NCBI RefSeq assembly: GCF_028618695.1
Contig: NZ_JAQIVI010000831.1
Span: 1 to 8,440 of the forward strand
DNA length: 8,440 nt
Source of the DNA: Natrinema soli
GTDB lineage: Archaea; Halobacteriota; Halobacteria; Halobacteriales; Natrialbaceae
Direction of reading: 5' to 3'
The translations under genes and the position numbers were made by a program. The notes under the pieces are model-generated. The model was not told the origin of the DNA. It worked only from the letters and a program-made list of their open reading frames with translations, and made no database searches. Positions 5,676-8,440 of the stretch are shown here, piece by piece; positions within the stretch are counted from its first letter, which is position 1; the number at the start of each line of letters is the position of its first letter.

Positions 5676-6131
5676 TCAGGCCGGATACGTTCCCTCGAGT
5701 TGCGTCCGTTCGAGAACGTGGCCATCCATCGCTGATTCGAGGTCGTCCGCATCGGCGTCGGGTCCGAGATCGAGCGTCGTATCCAGTGCGAACAGTTTGA
5801 ATCGGTAGGTGTGTTCCCTGTCCGGCGGGTTCGGGCCGCCGTAGCCGGTCTCGCCGAAGTCGTTCGTCCCCTCGGTCGCGTCGTCCGGTGACCAGTCCTG
5901 CGAAACCGTCGTCGTCTCCGGCGGGATATTCCAGACGAGCCAGTGGTCCCACACCTTCCCGGCGGGCTCTTTCGCGTCGGGGTCGTCCACGATCAACGCG
6001 AGAGCGTCGGTCTCGGTCGGAACGCCGTCGATCTCGAGCGGCGGGTTGACGTTGTCTTTCGTGTAGCCGTACTCCTCGGGGATTCGGTCGCCGTCGTCGA
6101 AATCTGGACTCTCGAGCGTGAGGTCTTCCAT
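5676..6131 (-). CDS. PEBP-family protein (YbhB/YbcL, Raf-kinase-inhibitor-like)
   Basis: This 151-residue protein belongs to the phosphatidylethanolamine-binding fold. Landmarks are RIPEEYGYTKDNVNPPLE (16-33), LIVDDPDA (46-53), WDHWLVWNIP (61-70) and GYGGPNPPDREHTYRFKLFALD (96-117, given as two motifs, GYGGPNPP and HTYRFKLFALD). These form the conserved anion-binding pocket. No signal peptide is present, so it is cytosolic. The ligand and role in archaea are unknown. The start is placed at ATG 6131 because homologues begin at this point and GGAG lies ten bases upstream; ATG at 6140, three residues longer, is a close alternative. No convincing TATA box is seen. Its end faces nucS across 51 bp, and its start faces the broken acetyltransferase gene. 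Confidence 0.9.
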   Translation of the reverse strand: MEDLTLESPDFDDGDRIPEEYGYTKDNVNPPLEIDGVPTETDALALIVDDPDAKEPAGKVWDHWLVWNIPPETTTVSQDWSPDDATEGTNDFGETGYGGPNPPDREHTYRFKLFALDTTLDLGPDADADDLESAMDGHVLERTQLEGTYPA

Positions 6132-6247
6132 GTCGATCATTCTCTCCGTGTACCGTCCGAATCGAGCGTTCACCACCTGGATAGAAGAAACTTACAGCCC
6201 GTCGGGAGTCCCGGCAAGCCTTCGAGAGCCCCGGCAGGTGCCTCTGG

Positions 6248-6737
6248 ACTCGTCGCGATCGGACCGTTTTGCGGTCGGCGTGGGTACTACACGAAACAGC
6301 TATGCGAACTGTCGATCCGACGTCGAAGATATTCCGGACGACGACCTCGAGCGAATTTCCGAGACGCACGTCGACGGCGGCGGAGAGTTTCTCGGCGACA
6401 GCATCGTCGCGATGGGCGGATTTCGACCGAACGACGAGACGGACTAGATCGCGAATATGGTCCCCGACTTCGCGGATGGCGCAGTCGAATTCACTCGAAA
6501 GCGCGTCGATCCAGACTATCAGCGCCGCGGGTACGGTCGACGCATTTACGAGGAACTCGAGCGGCGCGCTCGATCGCAGGCAGGCACCCAGATCGTACTC
6601 GACGCGATGGCGAACCAAACTGCAGCGTGCGGACTGTACGAGACGCAAGGTTTCGAAGAAGTCCACCGCGAACGGATCGAGGTGTTGACCCCTTCGAACT
6701 CCTCGTCTACCGAAAGCCGGAGATCGAAGACGGCTGA
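6248..6737 (+). pseudogene. Broken GNAT-family N-acetyltransferase
   Basis: Pieces of one acetyltransferase are spread over all three forward frames. One frame gives VLHETAMRTVD (about 6284-6316). The next gives DVEDIPDDDLERISETHVDG to GGFRPNDETD, stops at TAG 6445-6447, and resumes in the same frame as VPDFADGAVEF, with the acetyl-CoA motif VDPDYQRRGYGRRIYEELE and then MANQTAACGLYETQGFEE. The third frame supplies the usual end FELLVYRKPE (from about 6693). Lesions are therefore a one-base loss near 6318, a nonsense codon at 6445, and a frameshift between 6679 and 6693; a few residues also seem missing between GEFL and DSIVAMGGF. The 5' boundary is approximate. The remnant ends 15 bp from the end of mutS. 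Three separate lesions argue against a sequencing error. The TAG probably replaced a Tyr codon. Confidence 0.85.
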
Positions 6738-6752
6738 GACAGTGCCATCGTC

Positions 6753-8440
6753 TCACTCCTCGAGCGACCGCTTCAGCCGATCGAGTTCCGTCAGCGCCTC
6801 GACGGGGGTGAGATGTGCGAGATCGAGCGCGCGGAGTTCCGCGGCCACGTCGGCCGGCACATCTCCCCCGTCTGCAGTAGCCGTCTCCTCGGTCGTTTCG
6901 GGAGTCGGCCCCGTACTCGAGTCGTCCGAATCGGCAGTGCTCGTCTCGACCTCGTCGGCCGTCTCGAGGCCATTGTCCGCCGTGTCCGCGACCAAGTTCC
7001 GCGCGCGGTCGACGACGGAACCGGGGACTCCCGCGGCCGTCGCGACCTCGACCCCGTAGGAGCCCGTCGCCGCGCCGGGCACGATTTCGTGGTGGAAGAC
7101 GACCTCGCCGTCGCGCTGGTCGACCTCGAAGTGGAGCGTAAAGGCGGCCGCGAGGTCGTCGGCGAGTTCGGTCAGCGGGTGGTGGTGGGTCGCAAAGAGC
7201 GTCGTCGCGCCGACCGCGTCATGGAGGTGTTCGGTGATCGCCCGCGCGATGGCCATCCCGTCGGCCGTCGAGGTCCCCCGTCCGACCTCGTCAAGGAGGA
7301 CGAGCGAGTGTTCGTCGGCCTCCCGCAGGATCGTTGCGAGTTCGTCCATCTCGACCATGAACGTCGAGCGGCCCCCGGCGATGTCGTCGCTGGCACCGAC
7401 GCGGGTGAAGATCCGGTCGACCGGTGTGATCCGGGCCGCGCTAGCGGGCACGAAGCTCCCGACCTGGGCCAGCAGAACTATCTGGGCGACCTGCCGCATG
7501 TAGGTCGACTTCCCAGACATGTTCGGCCCCGTGATCACCGCGAGCCGCCGATCGCGAGCGAAGCGAGCGTCGTTCGGGACGAACGACTCCTGCGTCCGCT
7601 CGACGACGGGATGACGGCCCCCCTCGATCTCGAGGGTCTGGTCGCTGTCGCGCTCGAGAATCTCGGGCCGGCAGTAGTCGTACTGCGCCGCGGCGCTCGA
7701 GAGGGAGACGAGCGCGTCCAGCGTCGCGAGCGCCTCGGCGAGCCCCTGGACGCGTTCGACCTCGTCGGCGATCTCTCGACGGACGTCGCAGAACAGTTCG
7801 TACTCGCGTTCGTCCGCCCGCTCCTCCGCGCCGACGATCTGATCCTCGCGCTCTTTGAGTTCCGGCGTGACGAACCGCTCGGAGTTCTTGAGGGTCTGGC
7901 GGCGCTGGTAGTCGTCGGGCACCGACTCGAGGTTCGGGTTCGTCACCTCGATGTAGTAGCCGTGAACCGAGTTGTAGCCGACCTTCAGCGAGTCGACCCC
8001 CGTCCGCTCGCGTTCGCGCTCCTCGAGGTCGTCGATCCACTGTTTGCCGTCTCGGGCGGTCCCGCGCAGGTCGTCCAGATCGTCGTCGTACCCCTCGGCG
8101 ATGATGTCCCCCTCGGTGATTTCGATCGGCGGGTCCGAGACGATCGCGTCCTCGATCAGCTCGCGGACGTCGGCCAGCGGATCGAGGGTCTCGTGGAGCC
8201 GTTGCAGTCGCTCGCAGTCCGCGTCGGCGAGCTCCTCGCGAACGTCGGGAACGACGGCGAGGGTGTCCCGCAGCGAGCGCAGGTCTCTCGCGTTCGCCCG
8301 CTCGCGAGATATCCGTCCGATCAGCCGCTCGAGGTCGTAGACCGACCGCAGCCGATCGTGCAGTCGCTCGCGCGTCTGGACCGCGCTCGTGAGTTCCTCG
8401 ACGGCGTCCAGCCGCGCCTCGATCCGGTCGGGCTCGAGCA
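6753..8440 (-). CDS. mutS: DNA mismatch repair protein MutS, partial (5' end outside window)
   Basis: MutS recognises mismatches and, in its ATP-bound state, recruits MutL. The frame is open from the right edge to a stop at 6753, giving 561 residues; the N-terminal mismatch-binding and connector domains lie outside. The visible part begins in the core/lever region ([20 protein letters not shown]), continues through the clamp and [18 protein letters not shown] (about 7928-7981), and enters the ATPase domain: Walker [10 protein letters not shown] (7503-7529), signature [20 protein letters not shown], Walker [10 protein letters not shown] (7272-7298) and [12 protein letters not shown] Ser/Thr/Asp/Glu-rich linker (about 6867-6965) joins it to the C-terminal helical domain ending [11 protein letters not shown]. 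The organisation is that of bacterial-type MutS1, not MutS2. No mutL follows downstream; the GNAT remnant does. An internal GTG at 7946 is not the true start. Confidence 0.96.
   Translation of the reverse strand, partial: LEPDRIEARLDAVEELTSAVQTRERLHDRLRSVYDLERLIGRISRERANARDLRSLRDTLAVVPDVREELADADCERLQRLHETLDPLADVRELIEDAIVSDPPIEITEGDIIAEGYDDDLDDLRGTARDGKQWIDDLEERERERTGVDSLKVGYNSVHGYYIEVTNPNLESVPDDYQRRQTLKNSERFVTPELKEREDQIVGAEERADEREYELFCDVRREIADEVERVQGLAEALATLDALVSLSSAAAQYDYCRPEILERDSDQTLEIEGGRHPVVERTQESFVPNDARFARDRRLAVITGPNMSGKSTYMRQVAQIVLLAQVGSFVPASAARITPVDRIFTRVGASDDIAGGRSTFMVEMDELATILREADEHSLVLLDEVGRGTSTADGMAIARAITEHLHDAVGATTLFATHHHPLTELADDLAAAFTLHFEVDQRDGEVVFHHEIVPGAATGSYGVEVATAAGVPGSVVDRARNLVADTADNGLETADEVETSTADSDDSSTGPTPETTEETATADGGDVPADVAAELRALDLAHLTPVEALTELDRLKRSLEE

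Noticed and set aside
5344..6756. Minus-strand open frame of 470 codons
   Set aside because: It crosses antisense to nucS, out of frame over the PEBP gene and opposite the GNAT remnant. Its product is largely Arg-rich, unlike an acidic haloarchaeal protein.
6753..7946. Start of mutS at the internal GTG 7946
   Set aside because: The frame stays open to the window edge and encodes conserved MutS core and clamp sequence upstream, including [10 protein letters not shown].

Overview
The window looks like chromosomal DNA of a haloarchaeon (class Halobacteria). It is GC-rich, the proteins are strongly acidic, CTCGAG is very frequent while CTAG is rare, and several genes have a TATA-like box about 26-30 bp before the start codon, as expected for leaderless haloarchaeal transcripts. 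The genes recognised (BluB, the KH-domain termination nuclease aCPSF1/FttA, NucS/EndoMS, a PEBP-family protein, bacterial-type MutS) fit that assignment. The genus cannot be fixed from this stretch.

Layout from left to right. At 1-104 there is the upstream region of bluB, with two CTCGAG-centred palindromes and a TATA box. bluB (+) follows at 105-803. At 804-1210 lies a convergent intergenic region holding nine consecutive inverted repeats, most with three-base loops. The aCPSF1/FttA gene (-) occupies 1211-3145. At 3146-3634 is a 489-bp stretch without a convincing gene; it has one strong orphan TATA motif and two competing micro-ORFs. An unrecognised conserved-looking gene (+, 3635-4120) converges on a Tat-exported lipoprotein gene (-, 4164-4754). 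That gene is divergent from nucS (+, 4881-5624), and both have clear leaderless promoters in the shared 126-bp gap. nucS converges on a PEBP-family gene (-, 5676-6131). A broken GNAT acetyltransferase (+, about 6248-6737) follows, and then the 3' two thirds of mutS (-, 6753 to beyond the right edge).

There is no long operon: nearly every gene is its own unit and neighbours alternate in orientation. The clearest functional theme is mismatch repair, since the NucS/EndoMS endonuclease and MutS, representing two unrelated mismatch-repair routes, lie about 1.1 kb apart. The most unusual sequence structure is the hairpin array directly behind the stop codon of the transcription-termination nuclease. 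The most clear-cut evolutionary event is the decay of the GNAT gene. I found no mobile element, CRISPR array, tRNA or rRNA.
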